Positions 18,063 through 27,311 of a stretch of DNA of 64,000 nt are shown one piece after another. Position 1 is the stretch's first letter; each line of letters starts with the position of its first letter. The notes beneath the pieces are model-generated. The model was not told the DNA's origin. It saw nothing but the letters and a program-made list of their open reading frames with translations, and searched no databases. This DNA is from Beijerinckiaceae bacterium (GTDB taxonomy: Bacteria; Pseudomonadota; Alphaproteobacteria; Rhizobiales; Beijerinckiaceae), in assembly GCA_027531565.1 (NCBI GenBank), contig JAPZSB010000002.1:620001-684000 (forward strand). The letters run 5' to 3'. A program made the position numbers and the translations under genes.

Positions 18063-18956
18063 TCAGTTGGCACCGACTTCGGCGACGTAGTCTTCCATCA
18101 GCACGCGGCTGATATTGCCCGGCGTGAAGCGATAGGGGCCGATTTCGGCCACCGGCGTCACCTCGGCGGCGGAGCCGGTGATGAAGCATTCATTGAAGCT
18201 CGGCAGTTCGTCCGGCAGGATCCGGCGCTCGATCACGTCCATCCCGCGGCGCTTCGCCAGCTCGATGACGGAACGGCGGGTGATGCCGTCAAGGAAGCAA
18301 TCGGCCTTCGGCGTGTGGATGGCGCCATCCTTCGTGAAGAAGATGTTCGCGCCGGTGCATTCGGCCACGCGGCCCTGCCAGTCGAGCATCATCGCATCGG
18401 CATAGCCGCGCTTCTCGGCGCGATGCTTGGAGATGGTGCAGATCATGTAGAGGCCAGCCGCCTTGGCATGGACCGGGGCGCAGGCCGGGTCCGGGCGGCG
18501 ATATTCGGCGATGTCGAGCCGGATGCCCTTCATCTTGGTCGCCGGATCGAACATGGACGGCCAGTTCCAGGTGGCGATCGCGACATGGATCTTGTTGTGC
18601 TGGGCCGAGACCGCCATCATTTCCGAGCCGCGGAAGGCGACCGGGCGGATATACTGGTCGCCGCCGCCGTTCTTCTCGAGCACGGCCATCTTGGCGGCCT
18701 CGATCTCGTCCACCGTGAAGGGGATCTCGAAATCCATGATCTCGGCCGACTTGAACAGCCGCTCGGTATGTTCGCGGCTCTTGTAGACCTTGCCCTTGTA
18801 GGCGCGCTCGCCCTCGAAGACCGACGAGCCGTAATGCAGGCCATGGGTCAGGACATGGACCTTCGCATCGCCCCACGGCAGCAATTCACCGTTCATCCAG
18901 ATGTAGCCCTCCCGTTTGTCGAAGGGGATCACGGCGGGGGCGGCAGCAGTCGACAT
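18063..18956 (-). CDS. ilvE: branched-chain amino acid aminotransferase
   Basis: This 297-residue PLP enzyme of fold type IV transfers amino groups to and from leucine, isoleucine and valine. The catalytic lysine is K165 in APVHAKAAGLY, and LTHGLHYGSSVFEG (36-49) and ECTGANIFF (199-207) are family signatures. The ATG at 18956 follows GGAAGGAA. It is divergent from a MarR-type gene across a 266-base region with a candidate operator overlapping a TTGACA hexamer on the ilvE strand, so control by that regulator is possible. Confidence 0.95.
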   Translation of the reverse strand: MSTAAAPAVIPFDKREGYIWMNGELLPWGDAKVHVLTHGLHYGSSVFEGERAYKGKVYKSREHTERLFKSAEIMDFEIPFTVDEIEAAKMAVLEKNGGGDQYIRPVAFRGSEMMAVSAQHNKIHVAIATWNWPSMFDPATKMKGIRLDIAEYRRPDPACAPVHAKAAGLYMICTISKHRAEKRGYADAMMLDWQGRVAECTGANIFFTKDGAIHTPKADCFLDGITRRSVIELAKRRGMDVIERRILPDELPSFNECFITGSAAEVTPVAEIGPYRFTPGNISRVLMEDYVAEVGAN

Positions 18957-19156
18957 GGCATTTCCTTCCGTTTCGAGGTGATTTTTCGGGCCTTTTAGTT
19001 GCTCGCGCGGCCGAAAGCCAGAGGCCGGCCCGGTTCCGCGCGCGGCGGCTCCGACTTGAAGCCGCTGCCGTTGCAATGCATAAGCCTGAAAGATCTCTTC
19101 GGCGCATTTTCATTGCGCGCGAATTGGCTTGACGAGTAACAATCGATCTGAAATAT

Positions 19157-19171
19157 GTCAACATCATTGAC
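19157..19171. promoter_or_regulatory. candidate operator in the ilvE-marR divergent region
   Basis: The sequence GTCAACATCATTGAC is an inverted repeat with 5-base arms (GTCAA/TTGAC) and a 5-base spacer, in an AT-rich stretch that stands out from the GC-rich surroundings. The left arm on the minus strand forms part of a perfect TTGACA -35 hexamer for a leftward (ilvE) promoter. A MarR-family gene starts 52 bases away, so autoregulation and ilvE control by that protein is the natural guess. No binding data. Confidence 0.35.
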
Positions 19172-19222
19172 GTAATTTTTCTGGGCAATGCTCGCATCCG
19201 GTGCTGTTGAGGCAGGAAACCC

Positions 19223-19747
19223 GTGAAATCGACCCTCCTTTCCGCTGCTGCTGTCGCCCCGGCCCTGCCGGGTGATGCGCGCGCGCTTCCGCCGGCCCTG
19301 CCGGATTTCGAACTGATCGAGCTGCTGTTCTTCGCCTATCGGGACTTTGTCGGCGAGCCGGACCGGCTGCTGGAGCGGCACGGATTCGGCCGCGCCCATC
19401 ACAGGGTGATCCATTTCATCAACCGCCATCCCGGCCTGACGGTGGCGGAACTGCTCGACATCCTCGAGATCACCAAGCAGAGCCTCGCCCGCGTTCTGAA
19501 GGACCTGATCCATGGTGATTTCGTGGAGCAGAAGGCCGGGGCCGAGGATCGTCGCCAGCGCCTGCTGTTCCTCACGGACAAGGGGCGTGCCCTTGCCGAC
19601 GGGCTGGCTGCGATGCAGCATCAGCGGATTTCCCGGGCCGTCGCGGCGATCGGCCCCGAGCATCGCCCCATGATTGCCCGGTTTCTCGCGGAACTGATCG
19701 ACAAGGAACGCGGCGCAGCCCCCGCGACAGCGCCGTCCGCGTCGTGA
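19223..19747 (+). CDS. MarR family winged-helix regulator
   Basis: This 174-residue protein is a MarR-type dimeric DNA-binding regulator. The winged helix covers about residues 60-125: HRVIHFINRHPGLTVAELLD, then the recognition helix ITKQSLARVLKDLI, then the wing with DRRQRLLFLTDKG. The start is a GTG preceded by AGGAAA. A response regulator gene begins 42 bases downstream and a kinase gene overlaps that. The arrangement MarR plus OmpR-type regulator recalls PetP-PetR of Rhodobacter, needed for bc1 expression there; whether this is the same function is inference. Confidence 0.9.
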   Translation: MKSTLLSAAAVAPALPGDARALPPALPDFELIELLFFAYRDFVGEPDRLLERHGFGRAHHRVIHFINRHPGLTVAELLDILEITKQSLARVLKDLIHGDFVEQKAGAEDRRQRLLFLTDKGRALADGLAAMQHQRISRAVAAIGPEHRPMIARFLAELIDKERGAAPATAPSAS

Positions 19748-19789
19748 TAGGAGGGGCGGGGCCCCCACGCCCAGCGAGAAAGCCTGCCC

Positions 19790-20503
19790 ATGCGCAAACC
19801 GGTGGTGACCGACGAAGCCCCGCATATCCTCATCGTCGACGATGATGACCGGATCCGTACGCTGCTGTACCGGTTCCTTTCCGAAAACGGATATCGCGTC
19901 TCGACGGCCGACAATGCCCGCGAGGCCCGCGCCCGGCTCGAGGGGCTGCTCTTCGACCTGATCGTGCTCGACGTGATGATGCCCGGCGAGAGCGGGCTCA
20001 GCCTCGCGCAATGGATCCGCACGTCCTCCGCCGTGCCGATCCTGATGCTGACGGCACGGGCCGAGATCGATGACCGTCTGGCCGGGCTCCAGACCGGCGC
20101 CGACGATTACCTGACCAAGCCGTTCGATCCGCGCGAGCTGCTGCTGCGCATTTCCTCGATCCTGCGGCGGGCAGCGCTGCCGCCGCCCAACCCGCGGGAG
20201 AACGCGCCGGAAACGGTCCGGTTCGGCCCGTTCCAGTTCCATTTCGCCCGTGGCGAATTGCGGCAGGAGGAGGAGCATCTGCGCATTACCGAGCGCGAGC
20301 GCGAGATGCTGCGGGTGCTGGCCGGGGCCCTGGGCGAGACGGTGCCGCGCGAGGCGCTGGCGGAGAATGGCAGCGCGTCCAACGAGCGGACGATCGATGT
20401 CCAGATCAACCGCCTGCGCCGCAAGATCGAGCCGGATCCCGGCAACCCGGTCTTCCTGCAGACGGTGCGCGGCATCGGCTACCGGCTGGTCATCGACCGA
20501 TGA
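19790..20503 (+). CDS. OmpR/PhoB-type response regulator
   Basis: This 237-residue protein has an N-terminal receiver domain (about 11-125) with acidic pocket VDDDD, phosphoacceptor D61 in [13 protein letters not shown], and the conserved Lys in [12 protein letters not shown]-terminal winged helix (about 140-235) ends [12 protein letters not shown], typical of OmpR-type regulators. The downstream histidine kinase starts inside its stop codon (ATGA), so they are a cognate pair. The upstream MarR-family gene probably belongs to the same transcript. Targets are unknown; homology to PetR is plausible. Confidence 0.95.
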   Translation: MRKPVVTDEAPHILIVDDDDRIRTLLYRFLSENGYRVSTADNAREARARLEGLLFDLIVLDVMMPGESGLSLAQWIRTSSAVPILMLTARAEIDDRLAGLQTGADDYLTKPFDPRELLLRISSILRRAALPPPNPRENAPETVRFGPFQFHFARGELRQEEEHLRITEREREMLRVLAGALGETVPREALAENGSASNERTIDVQINRLRRKIEPDPGNPVFLQTVRGIGYRLVIDR

Positions 20504-22011
20504 GTGCCTGGCGGACCACGTTCGATCAGGTTGCCGCGGCCCTGGCGATGCTGGCGAGACTGGTCTGGCGCATGCTCCGCATGGTGTTCGATCTCGCGCG
20601 CTGGATGTTCCGCGTGCTGATGCATGTGGTGGTTGTCCTCTGGCAGCGGCCGGAGATCCAGCGCATCTTCCAGCCGCTGTTCCAGCTGGAGGCGCGGATC
20701 GGGCGCTGGCTCAACCGCATCCTGCCGAAGCGGCTCTACACCCGCGCGCTGATGATCATCATCGTGCCGATGGTGCTCCTCCAGGCCGTGGTGGCCTATA
20801 TCTTCATGGAGCGACACTGGCAGGCGGTGACCGCCCGGCTGTCGGCGGCGATCACGCAGGATATCGCCGCGCTGATCGATATCTACGAGCGGCCGACGCC
20901 GGGTATCGATGGCCGGCTGCTGGCGCAGATCGCGGAGCAGCGGCTTGGCCTCGATGTCGATTTCCTGCCGCTTGAACCGCTGCCGCCGCCGCTGGAAAAG
21001 CCGTTCTTCGACATTCTCGACCAGGCGCTCTCGGCGGAATTGCGCACCCGCGTCCGCAAGCCGTTCTGGATCGACACGGTTGGCTCCTCCTCGATTGTGG
21101 AGATCCGGGTGCTGCTCGACAATGCGATGATGCGCGTCACGGCCCGGCGGAGCCAGGCCTATGCCTCGAATTCGCATATCTTCCTGATCTGGATGGCGGG
21201 GTCCTCGCTGGTGCTGATCACCGTGGCAATCCTGCTGCTGCGCAACCAGATCCGGCCGATCCTCAGCCTCGCCGATGCTGCCGAAAGCTTCGGCAAGGGG
21301 CGGGACGTGCAGTTCCGGCCACGCGGGGCGCGCGAGGTGCGGCGGGCCGGCCTCGCCTTCCTCGAGATGAAGAACCGGATCGAGCGTGCGATCGAGCAGC
21401 GCACGACGATGCTCAACGGCGTCAGCCACGATCTCCGCACCATCCTCACGAGGTTCCGGCTCTCGCTGGCGCTCCTGCCCGAGGGGCCGGAAGTCGAGGA
21501 CATGAAGCGCGATATCGACGAGATGAGCCGCATGCTCGAGGATTATCTCGCCTTCGCGCGCGGCGAGGCGGCTGAATCGGCGGCGGCGACCGATATCCGG
21601 GCGCTGCTGGAGGATTTCCGCTTCGATGCCGAGCGGACCGGGCATTTCGCCACGCTCGCTGTCGAGGGTGATCCGGTGGTCAGCGTGCGGCCGCAGGCCT
21701 TCCGGCGGCTGCTCGGCAATCTCGTCGCCAATGCCGCCCGCTATGGCGACCGGATCGAGATCCATGCCGTCCATGACGAGCGCTATCTCACCGTGACGGT
21801 GGATGATGACGGGCCGGGCATTCCCGAAGACCTGCGCGAGGAGGTGTTCAAGCCCTTCCTCAGGCTCGATGCCTCGCGCAACCAGGATCATGCGGGGACG
21901 GGGCTTGGCCTCGCGATTGCCCGCGGGATCGCGCGGGGGCATGGCGGCGACATCACGCTCGAGGATTCGCCGCTTGGTGGCCTGCGGGCGCGGGTGAAAG
22001 TGCCGGCCTGA
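20500..22011 (+). CDS. sensor histidine kinase of the EnvZ type
   Basis: This 503-residue membrane kinase pairs with the preceding regulator. It has two transmembrane helices at about 82-101 and 226-247 flanking a periplasmic domain, a HAMP linker (about 248-300), a DHp helix with phosphoacceptor H310 in GVSHDLRT, and a HATPase domain with N, D and G boxes ([29 protein letters not shown]). An extra 80 residues precede the first usual helix and include a strongly hydrophobic stretch at about 24-48, so a third membrane segment is likely. The signal is unknown. Confidence 0.95.
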   Translation: MSAWRTTFDQVAAALAMLARLVWRMLRMVFDLARWMFRVLMHVVVVLWQRPEIQRIFQPLFQLEARIGRWLNRILPKRLYTRALMIIIVPMVLLQAVVAYIFMERHWQAVTARLSAAITQDIAALIDIYERPTPGIDGRLLAQIAEQRLGLDVDFLPLEPLPPPLEKPFFDILDQALSAELRTRVRKPFWIDTVGSSSIVEIRVLLDNAMMRVTARRSQAYASNSHIFLIWMAGSSLVLITVAILLLRNQIRPILSLADAAESFGKGRDVQFRPRGAREVRRAGLAFLEMKNRIERAIEQRTTMLNGVSHDLRTILTRFRLSLALLPEGPEVEDMKRDIDEMSRMLEDYLAFARGEAAESAAATDIRALLEDFRFDAERTGHFATLAVEGDPVVSVRPQAFRRLLGNLVANAARYGDRIEIHAVHDERYLTVTVDDDGPGIPEDLREEVFKPFLRLDASRNQDHAGTGLGLAIARGIARGHGGDITLEDSPLGGLRARVKVPA

Positions 22012-22014
22012 GGT

Positions 22015-22368
22015 TCAGAACAGCCGGCCGCCATTCGGAACGGGCCGTTCCGGCGAGACCAGCACCACCTCGCCCTGTTCGTCCGGAAAGCCGAGGGTCA
22101 GCACCTCGGACATGAATTTTCCGATCTGGCGCGGCGCGAAGTTCATCACGGCCGCGACCTGGCGACCGACGAGGGTTTCGGGCGTGTAATGGACGGTGAT
22201 CTGTGCCGAGGAGCGGCGTGTGCCGAGCGGGCCGAAATCGATCGTCAGCTTCCAGGCCGGCTTGCGCGCTTCCGGGAAGGCCTCGACGGCGATGACGGTG
22301 CCGACACGGATATCCAGCGCCGCGAACGTGTCGAACGGGGTGACAGGCTGAAGGGCAGTCGACAGCAT
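22015..22368 (-). CDS. csaA: CsaA-like tRNA-binding protein
   Basis: This 117-residue protein consists of one EMAP/Trbp111-type OB-fold tRNA-binding domain: [20 protein letters not shown], then [13 protein letters not shown], then the C-terminal block MSEVLTLGF. CsaA proteins are dimeric, bind tRNA and have export-chaperone-like activity in Bacillus; their role in alphaproteobacteria is not established. The start at 22368 is chosen because upstream sequence overlaps the tetR gene and lacks similarity. It begins 5 bases after the tetR stop and so is probably cotranscribed with it. Confidence 0.9.
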   Translation of the reverse strand: MLSTALQPVTPFDTFAALDIRVGTVIAVEAFPEARKPAWKLTIDFGPLGTRRSSAQITVHYTPETLVGRQVAAVMNFAPRQIGKFMSEVLTLGFPDEQGEVVLVSPERPVPNGGRLF

Positions 22369-22373
22369 GGGGC

Positions 22374-23057
22374 TCAGGCCGCGTCCCGTTCGCTGCTCCG
22401 GCCGGGCCGCCGGAGGTCCTTTGCTGCCCGGCAGAAGCCCCGGAACGGCGCCATCAGCCGGTCGAGTCCCTCGGCCCGCCGGAGCACCCATTCCCCGCGG
22501 GACAGTTCACGGTCAAGCGCAGCCATCGTCTTCGGCAGCGTCTCGTCATTCTCGTCGAGGAAAACCGGCATGACCCGGGTGAAAACGAGAATTGCACCCT
22601 GCAGCTTGACAAGGCCCATCGGCCCTTCCGTCTCGATGCCGACCGAGGCGAGCAGGTAGCGCCAGGAATTGAGCGCCTGCTGGTTCAGCGCCAGAAGGCC
22701 CGGCACATCGCCCCGGAAGGCGCGGTGGATGCTGCGGAGCGCGTGTCGATAGGGCCGCAGCGCATCGAAGCGGCGCAGCATCAGGTCAAGCACGCGGTCC
22801 CGCGCGGGCTGGTCGATCAGGTCGGCGGGCGTGCCGTCGAGCGTGATCCGGTCGATGCGCCGGATGAACCCGCCCAGCATGGCGCCCTTCGAGGGGAAGA
22901 GATCGCGCAGGTCGGCGAGGCCGATCCCAGCCTGTTCGGCAATGGCCTCGAGCGGGATATCCGACCATTCCCGCTCGGCGGCGAGGGCCATGAGCGCATC
23001 GACGACGCGATCCCGCGGTGAAGCGGCCGGTTCGGGGGATGAAGCCTTGCGTGCCAT
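22374..23057 (-). CDS. TetR family transcriptional regulator
   Basis: This 227-residue protein has an N-terminal TetR helix-turn-helix (about 12-60): [39 protein letters not shown], followed by an all-helical C-terminal domain without a recognisable ligand signature. The segment [20 protein letters not shown] recalls COQ9-like relatives of TetR, so a lipid-binding C-terminal domain is an alternative reading. The start at 23057 follows a short leader with GGAGGC. It is followed within 5 bases by csaA. Targets are unknown. Confidence 0.85.
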   Translation of the reverse strand: MARKASSPEPAASPRDRVVDALMALAAEREWSDIPLEAIAEQAGIGLADLRDLFPSKGAMLGGFIRRIDRITLDGTPADLIDQPARDRVLDLMLRRFDALRPYRHALRSIHRAFRGDVPGLLALNQQALNSWRYLLASVGIETEGPMGLVKLQGAILVFTRVMPVFLDENDETLPKTMAALDRELSRGEWVLRRAEGLDRLMAPFRGFCRAAKDLRRPGRSSERDAA

Positions 23058-23137
23058 GGGATGCCTCCTGATGTCAGGCCATTGTCGGTGCAAGGTAGGC
23101 GACATTGCGGCGGACGCAAGCCCGCCGCGTCAGCGTG

Positions 23138-23950
23138 TCAGCCCGCCAGCGCCTTTGCACGGGCGCGGGCCGCCTTCACCGCCTTCGTCATCAGCGGCTG
23201 CAGGCCGTCCGGTGCCATCAGCACTTCGAGCGCCGCCGCCGTGGTGCCGCCGGGCGAGGTGACATTCTGGCGCAGCGTGGCTGGCGGCGTGCCGGCCTCC
23301 TGGAACAGCAACTCCCCGGCGCCCTCCACCGTGGCGCGGGCAAGGCGCATGGCGAGATCGGGCGCAAGGCCCAGCTCCTCGCCGGCCTTCGCCATGGTCT
23401 CGACCAGATGGAACACATAGGCCGGGCCCGAACCGGACAGCGCCGTGACCGAATCGATGTCGCCCTCATGGTCGAGCCATTCGAGGCGGCCGGTTGTTTC
23501 CAGCAGGGCGAGGACCTGCGCCTTTTCGGCGTCGCCGAGCGCAGCGCCGGCATAGGCGCCGGTAATGCCGCGCCCGATCGCCGCAGGTGTGTTCGGCATG
23601 GCCCGGACAATCTTGCTGATGCCGGGCAGTCGGGCGCGCAGGTCGGCGATGCTCTTGCCGGCGAGGATCGAGACGATCACCGTGTTGGTGTCGACATGCA
23701 TCTTCAGGGTAGCGGCGGCCGAATCGAGCATCTGCGGCTTGATGGCCAGCAGGACGAGCCCGGCCGGGGTGCCGGCGGCCGGATTCAGCGCGAAGCCATG
23801 GCGGGCGGCATCGGCACGCAACGCGTCGGACGGGTTGGGATCGATCACGCGGATCCGCGCGGCGGGCCAGCCGGCCTTCAGCGCGCCGTGGAGCATGGCG
23901 CCGCCCATCTTGCCGGCGCCGAAAATCAGAAGATCAACAAAGGTGTCCAT
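23138..23950 (-). CDS. proC: pyrroline-5-carboxylate reductase
   Basis: This 270-residue enzyme carries out the last step of proline synthesis, reducing pyrroline-5-carboxylate with NAD(P)H. The N-terminal Rossmann motif is FGAGKMGGAML (10-20), RAMPNTPAAIG is the conserved substrate-side segment, and the C-terminal dimerisation domain carries TALSGSGPAYVF and the SPGGTTAAALEVL signature. The length is normal. ybjN lies 77 bases upstream on the same strand. Confidence 0.97.
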   Translation of the reverse strand: MDTFVDLLIFGAGKMGGAMLHGALKAGWPAARIRVIDPNPSDALRADAARHGFALNPAAGTPAGLVLLAIKPQMLDSAAATLKMHVDTNTVIVSILAGKSIADLRARLPGISKIVRAMPNTPAAIGRGITGAYAGAALGDAEKAQVLALLETTGRLEWLDHEGDIDSVTALSGSGPAYVFHLVETMAKAGEELGLAPDLAMRLARATVEGAGELLFQEAGTPPATLRQNVTSPGGTTAAALEVLMAPDGLQPLMTKAVKAARARAKALAG

Positions 23951-24027
23951 GAAAAATCCGAAGGGTTGGCGAATGATCCGCGAGGCGGGGAAACGGTTCC
24001 CGGCCGCCGGTCCTGCCCCCGTCCGGA

Positions 24028-24528
24028 TCAGGCCTCGCCGGCCGTCTCGAACATGGCGGTATCCAGCGCCTCGGCGGCCGTCTTACCCGCCCAGACCACG
24101 AACTGGAAGGCCTGATAATAGCGTTCGCAGGCCTCGACCGCGATTTTCATCGCCGCCTCGCACTGGTCAGGCGAGGGATCGACCCCGCCGACCAGCAGCA
24201 GGGAGTGGCGGAACACCACGGCATTGCCGCTCGACCAGACATCGAAATGGCCGACCCACATCTGCTCGTTCAGCTTGGCGATGAGCTGCAGCACCTCGGA
24301 ACGGCGGCGCTCCGGAACCTTCAGGTCGAAGGCGCAGCTCAGATGCAGGGCTTCCATCTCGGAAAGCCAGGTGAAGCTGATCTGGTAATCGCACCAGCGC
24401 CCGGTCACGCCGAGGGAGATCTCGTCCTCGTCGTCCCGTTCGAACGACCAGTGATGCCGCAAGGCAATCTGTTCGATCAGATCGACCGGGTTCTCGGCAC
24501 GGGCAGGGTCGCGATCGACAAATGTCAT
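24028..24528 (-). CDS. YbjN domain-containing protein
   Basis: This 166-residue protein belongs to the YbjN/type III chaperone-like family found next to proC and ubiK-lgt in many Rhizobiales. It is soluble with alternating strands and amphipathic helices: SFERDDEDEISLGVTGRW near 30, then LHLSCAFDLKVPERRRSEVL and a long C-terminal helix. The start at 24528 precedes MTFVDRDPARAENP; the longer frame upstream has no site. YbjN proteins modulate stress and motility phenotypes in enterobacteria by an unclear mechanism; nothing more specific can be inferred. Confidence 0.87.
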   Translation of the reverse strand: MTFVDRDPARAENPVDLIEQIALRHHWSFERDDEDEISLGVTGRWCDYQISFTWLSEMEALHLSCAFDLKVPERRRSEVLQLIAKLNEQMWVGHFDVWSSGNAVVFRHSLLLVGGVDPSPDQCEAAMKIAVEACERYYQAFQFVVWAGKTAAEALDTAMFETAGEA

Positions 24529-24963
24529 CACAGGCCTTTTGTTGTCGTTTTCATGTGCGTGCCGCCGGAGAACGGGCGCAGGAACCCGTCGCGCCGGATG
24601 GCACGCTGCCAGACTTGAGACTACTCGGAACGCGGGGAACGCCACGCTACCCGGCCGGACCGGCATGCCGGAACGGCCAACGCGGACTTGACTCGGGCCG
24701 TTTTCTCCTGCCGCGAATCACCCTTATCGAACCTAGCATGGCCAGATTCGCGCTGTCGCCGCCTTTCTGCGGCGATACTCACAGCGACGTTGGGGAAAAA
24801 CCGCGACCGGAAAACCGGTGGGACGGGAAGTCAGCGTCAGGCACGACCTTCCGGGATTCGGGGGGCTGCCACAACCGTCCGGCCCTCGCCGATCCACAGT
24901 TCCGGCGATGTCCACAGGGGCCAAGAAACCCTTTGACGACACCGCGCTTTGCGGAAAGCCGGC
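24529..24963. other. 435-base intergenic region without a supported gene
   Basis: The gap between ybjN and ubiK, both leftward, contains no frame with a ribosome site or family resemblance. It must hold the ybjN promoter and the ubiK 3' end. One perfect 7-base stem (TCGCCGC/GCGGCGA, loop CTTTCT) lies at 24756-24775 without a T-tract. No tRNA or riboswitch was seen. Confidence 0.55.
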
Positions 24964-25257
24964 TCAGCCTCCGGCTGATTCCTTGCCGGCTTTCGCGCCC
25001 TTGCCCTTGCCGGCTCCGGCGGCTTCCAGCGCCTCGATCCGGGCGAGCAGCCGTTCATTTTCATCCCGCGCGGCAATGGCCATCAGCCGGACGGCTTCGA
25101 ATTCCTCGCGCGTCACCAGATCGGAATCGCGCAGGATCCGCTCGATCTGGCTGCGGGCGAAACTGTCAGCCTCGCGCTGGACGCCCTGCGCCAGACCGAC
25201 GGCGCCGGTCATCACGCGCGACAGTTCATCGAGCAGGCGGGTCGGGGGTTCACGCAT
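24964..25257 (-). CDS. ubiK: UbiK-like accessory factor (BMFP domain)
   Basis: This 97-residue protein matches the BMFP/UbiK family: an amphipathic N-terminal helix (PTRLLDELSRVMTGAVGLAQ), the linker SQIERILRDSDLVTREEF and a C-terminal coiled coil (RDENERLLARIEALEAAG) ending in a Lys/Gly tail. UbiK trimers bind lipids and assist the soluble ubiquinone-synthesis complex with UbiJ in enterobacteria; the role in alphaproteobacteria is inferred from homology. It is divergent from lgt across a 120-base gap. Confidence 0.9.
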   Translation of the reverse strand: MREPPTRLLDELSRVMTGAVGLAQGVQREADSFARSQIERILRDSDLVTREEFEAVRLMAIAARDENERLLARIEALEAAGAGKGKGAKAGKESAGG

Positions 25258-25377
25258 GGTCGGCTCCGTGAGGGCAGGGTCGGGGCGGCGGGGCGCCGTT
25301 CGGGACGAGCTTCTAGCATGGCGGAGCGGGTTTCGTTAGAGAAGATTCGCCCGTGCGACGTGAAGGACCTCCCGCCC

Positions 25378-26199
25378 ATGCTGCTCCCCGAGATCGACCC
25401 CGTCGCCTTTGCCATCGGGCCGATCGTGGTGCGCTGGTATGCCCTCGCCTATATTTTCGGGCTGGTCGCCGGCTGGCTCTATGCGCGGCATCTGGCCGCA
25501 AGCGCGCGGCTCTGGGGCGGGATGCGGGCGCCGAGTCAGGAAGAGCTGGACGACCTGCTCGTCTTTGCCGCGCTCGGCGTGGTGATCGGCGGGCGGCTCG
25601 GCTTCGTGCTGTTCTACAAACCCGGCTATTATCTCACGAACCCGCTCGAGATCCTGCAGACCTGGAAAGGCGGGATGTCGTTTCATGGCGGCTTGTTCGG
25701 GGCTGCCGTCGCGGTGGCCCTGTTCGCCCGGCGGCGCGGGCTCGATCCCTATGCCATGGCCGATCTCGCTGCCGTCGTCGCGCCGATCGGGCTACTGCTC
25801 GGCCGTATCGCCAATTTCATCAAGGGCGAGCTCTGGGGACGCCCTGCGGATGTGCCCTGGGCGTTCATCTTCCCCGATGCCGGGCCGGAGCCGCGCCACC
25901 CCTCGCAATTGTACGAGGCCGGGCTGGAGGGGTTGCTGCTGCTGCTGGTTCTCGCGGTCCTCGTCTGCCGGACCGGGTTCCGGGCGCCGGGGCTGCTGGC
26001 AGGAATTTTCGGGAGCGGCTATGCTGCGGCCCGGTTCTTCGTGGAGTTCTTCCGCGAGCCGGACCGCCATCTCGGCTTCATCGCCGGCGGATGGCTGACC
26101 ATGGGCATGGCCCTGTCGATTCCGATGTTCCTGGCCGGACTCTGGCTGATCCGGCGGGGGCTTGCGGCCCGCAGGACAGGTTTGGCAGGGGCGGAGTGA
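25378..26199 (+). CDS. lgt: phosphatidylglycerol-prolipoprotein diacylglyceryl transferase
   Basis: This 273-residue inner-membrane enzyme attaches diacylglycerol to the lipobox cysteine of prolipoproteins, the first step of lipoprotein maturation for proteins such as those at 11.2 and 36 kb. Seven helices are predicted. Conserved elements are H103 in SFHGGLFGA, the signature GRIANFIKGELWGR (142-155) with its essential Arg, and RHPSQLYEAGLEG near 173-185. The start at 25378 follows GAAGGA; an upstream in-frame ATG at 25318 is less likely. midA-like and pgeF follow closely. Confidence 0.96.
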   Translation: MLLPEIDPVAFAIGPIVVRWYALAYIFGLVAGWLYARHLAASARLWGGMRAPSQEELDDLLVFAALGVVIGGRLGFVLFYKPGYYLTNPLEILQTWKGGMSFHGGLFGAAVAVALFARRRGLDPYAMADLAAVVAPIGLLLGRIANFIKGELWGRPADVPWAFIFPDAGPEPRHPSQLYEAGLEGLLLLLVLAVLVCRTGFRAPGLLAGIFGSGYAAARFFVEFFREPDRHLGFIAGGWLTMGMALSIPMFLAGLWLIRRGLAARRTGLAGAE

Positions 26200-26201
26200 G
26201 T

Positions 26202-27302
26202 ATGCTCGAGAACGAGATCGTCGCCGAGATCCGTGCCAATGGCCCGATGGGGATCGACCGGTTCATGGCGCTGGCGCTCGGCCATCCGCGCCACGGCTAT
26301 TACATGACGCGCGATCCTTTCGGCATGGCCGGGGATTTTGTCACTGCGCCGGAAATCAGCCAGATCTTCGGGGAATTGCTGGGGCTGTTCACCGCCATTG
26401 GCTGGCAGATGCTGGGCGAGCCCTCCCGCGTGGCGCTGGTCGAGCTCGGGCCCGGGCGCGGCACCCTGATGGCCGATGCGCTGCGGGCGGCGCGGGCGCT
26501 TCCGGGCTTCACCTCCTGCCTCGACGTTCATCTTGTCGAGATGAGCCCGGTTCTCCAGCGGGCGCAGGCGGATACGCTCAAGGACAGCGGCCACCGCGTG
26601 ACCTGGCATGCCTCGATCGAGAGCCTGCCGGAGGATCGTCCGCTGCTGATCCTCGCCAATGAATTCTTCGATGCCCTGCCGATCCGCCAGTTCCAGCGCC
26701 ATGGCACGGAATGGCGGGAACGGCTTGTCGGCATCGGGGCGGACGGCCAGCTTGCCCTCGGGCTCGACCGGAACGCGGCGGAAGGGCTGACCATCGAGGC
26801 GCCGGAAGGCACGGTGTTCGAGACCTCGCCGATCTCGCTCGATATCATGAAGCGGCTGGCAGGCCGGCTCGTCGCCCAGAGTGGCCTGCTGCTCGCGGTC
26901 GATTACGGGCATGCGCATTTCGCCTTTGGCGAAACGCTTCAGGCCGTCAGGAAGCACCAGTTCGCCTCGGTCCTGGCCAATCCCGGCGAGGCGGACATCA
27001 CCGCCCATGTCGATTTCGCCAGCCTTGCCATAGCCGCACGCCGGGCAGGCGCCAAGGACCACCCGGTGCTGACGCAGGCCACCCTGCTGGAGCGGCTGGG
27101 CATTCATCACCGCGCGGGTATCCTCCGGCCGAAAGCCGACAACCCCGCCGAGATCGACGCAGCTGTCGAGCGGCTGGCCGGGACCGGTACGGGCGGAATG
27201 GGCCAGCTCTTCAAGGCCTTGGCCATTTCTAGCCCGGATATGGCGGCCTTGCCCGGCTTCGACCAGCCGGATCCCCGCCTCGCCGGAACCGTTCATCGCT
27301 GA
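26202..27302 (+). CDS. class I SAM-dependent methyltransferase of the NDUFAF7/MidA family
   Basis: This 366-residue protein matches COG1565, related to mitochondrial NDUFAF7, which dimethylates an arginine of the complex I subunit NDUFS2. Family features are GHPRHGYYMTRDPFG near 27-41, GDFVTAPEISQIFGELLG, the SAM loop VELGPGRGTLM (80-90), and LANEFFDALPIRQF after the methyltransferase core. It starts 2 bases after the lgt stop and pgeF starts 9 bases after its own, so lgt-midA-pgeF form an operon. The complex I target is inferred from family; the bacterial substrate is less well established. Confidence 0.93.
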   Translation: MLENEIVAEIRANGPMGIDRFMALALGHPRHGYYMTRDPFGMAGDFVTAPEISQIFGELLGLFTAIGWQMLGEPSRVALVELGPGRGTLMADALRAARALPGFTSCLDVHLVEMSPVLQRAQADTLKDSGHRVTWHASIESLPEDRPLLILANEFFDALPIRQFQRHGTEWRERLVGIGADGQLALGLDRNAAEGLTIEAPEGTVFETSPISLDIMKRLAGRLVAQSGLLLAVDYGHAHFAFGETLQAVRKHQFASVLANPGEADITAHVDFASLAIAARRAGAKDHPVLTQATLLERLGIHHRAGILRPKADNPAEIDAAVERLAGTGTGGMGQLFKALAISSPDMAALPGFDQPDPRLAGTVHR

Positions 27303-27311
27303 AAGCCCGCC

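Noticed and set aside
23081-23106. Imperfect inverted repeat ATTGTCG-N12-CGACATT upstream of the TetR gene.
   Set aside because: Arms match at 6 of 7 positions with a long spacer; too weak to call an operator.
24756-24775. Perfect 7-base stem in the ybjN-ubiK gap, considered as a small RNA terminator.
   Set aside because: No U-tract and no recognisable promoter; insufficient to call an RNA.
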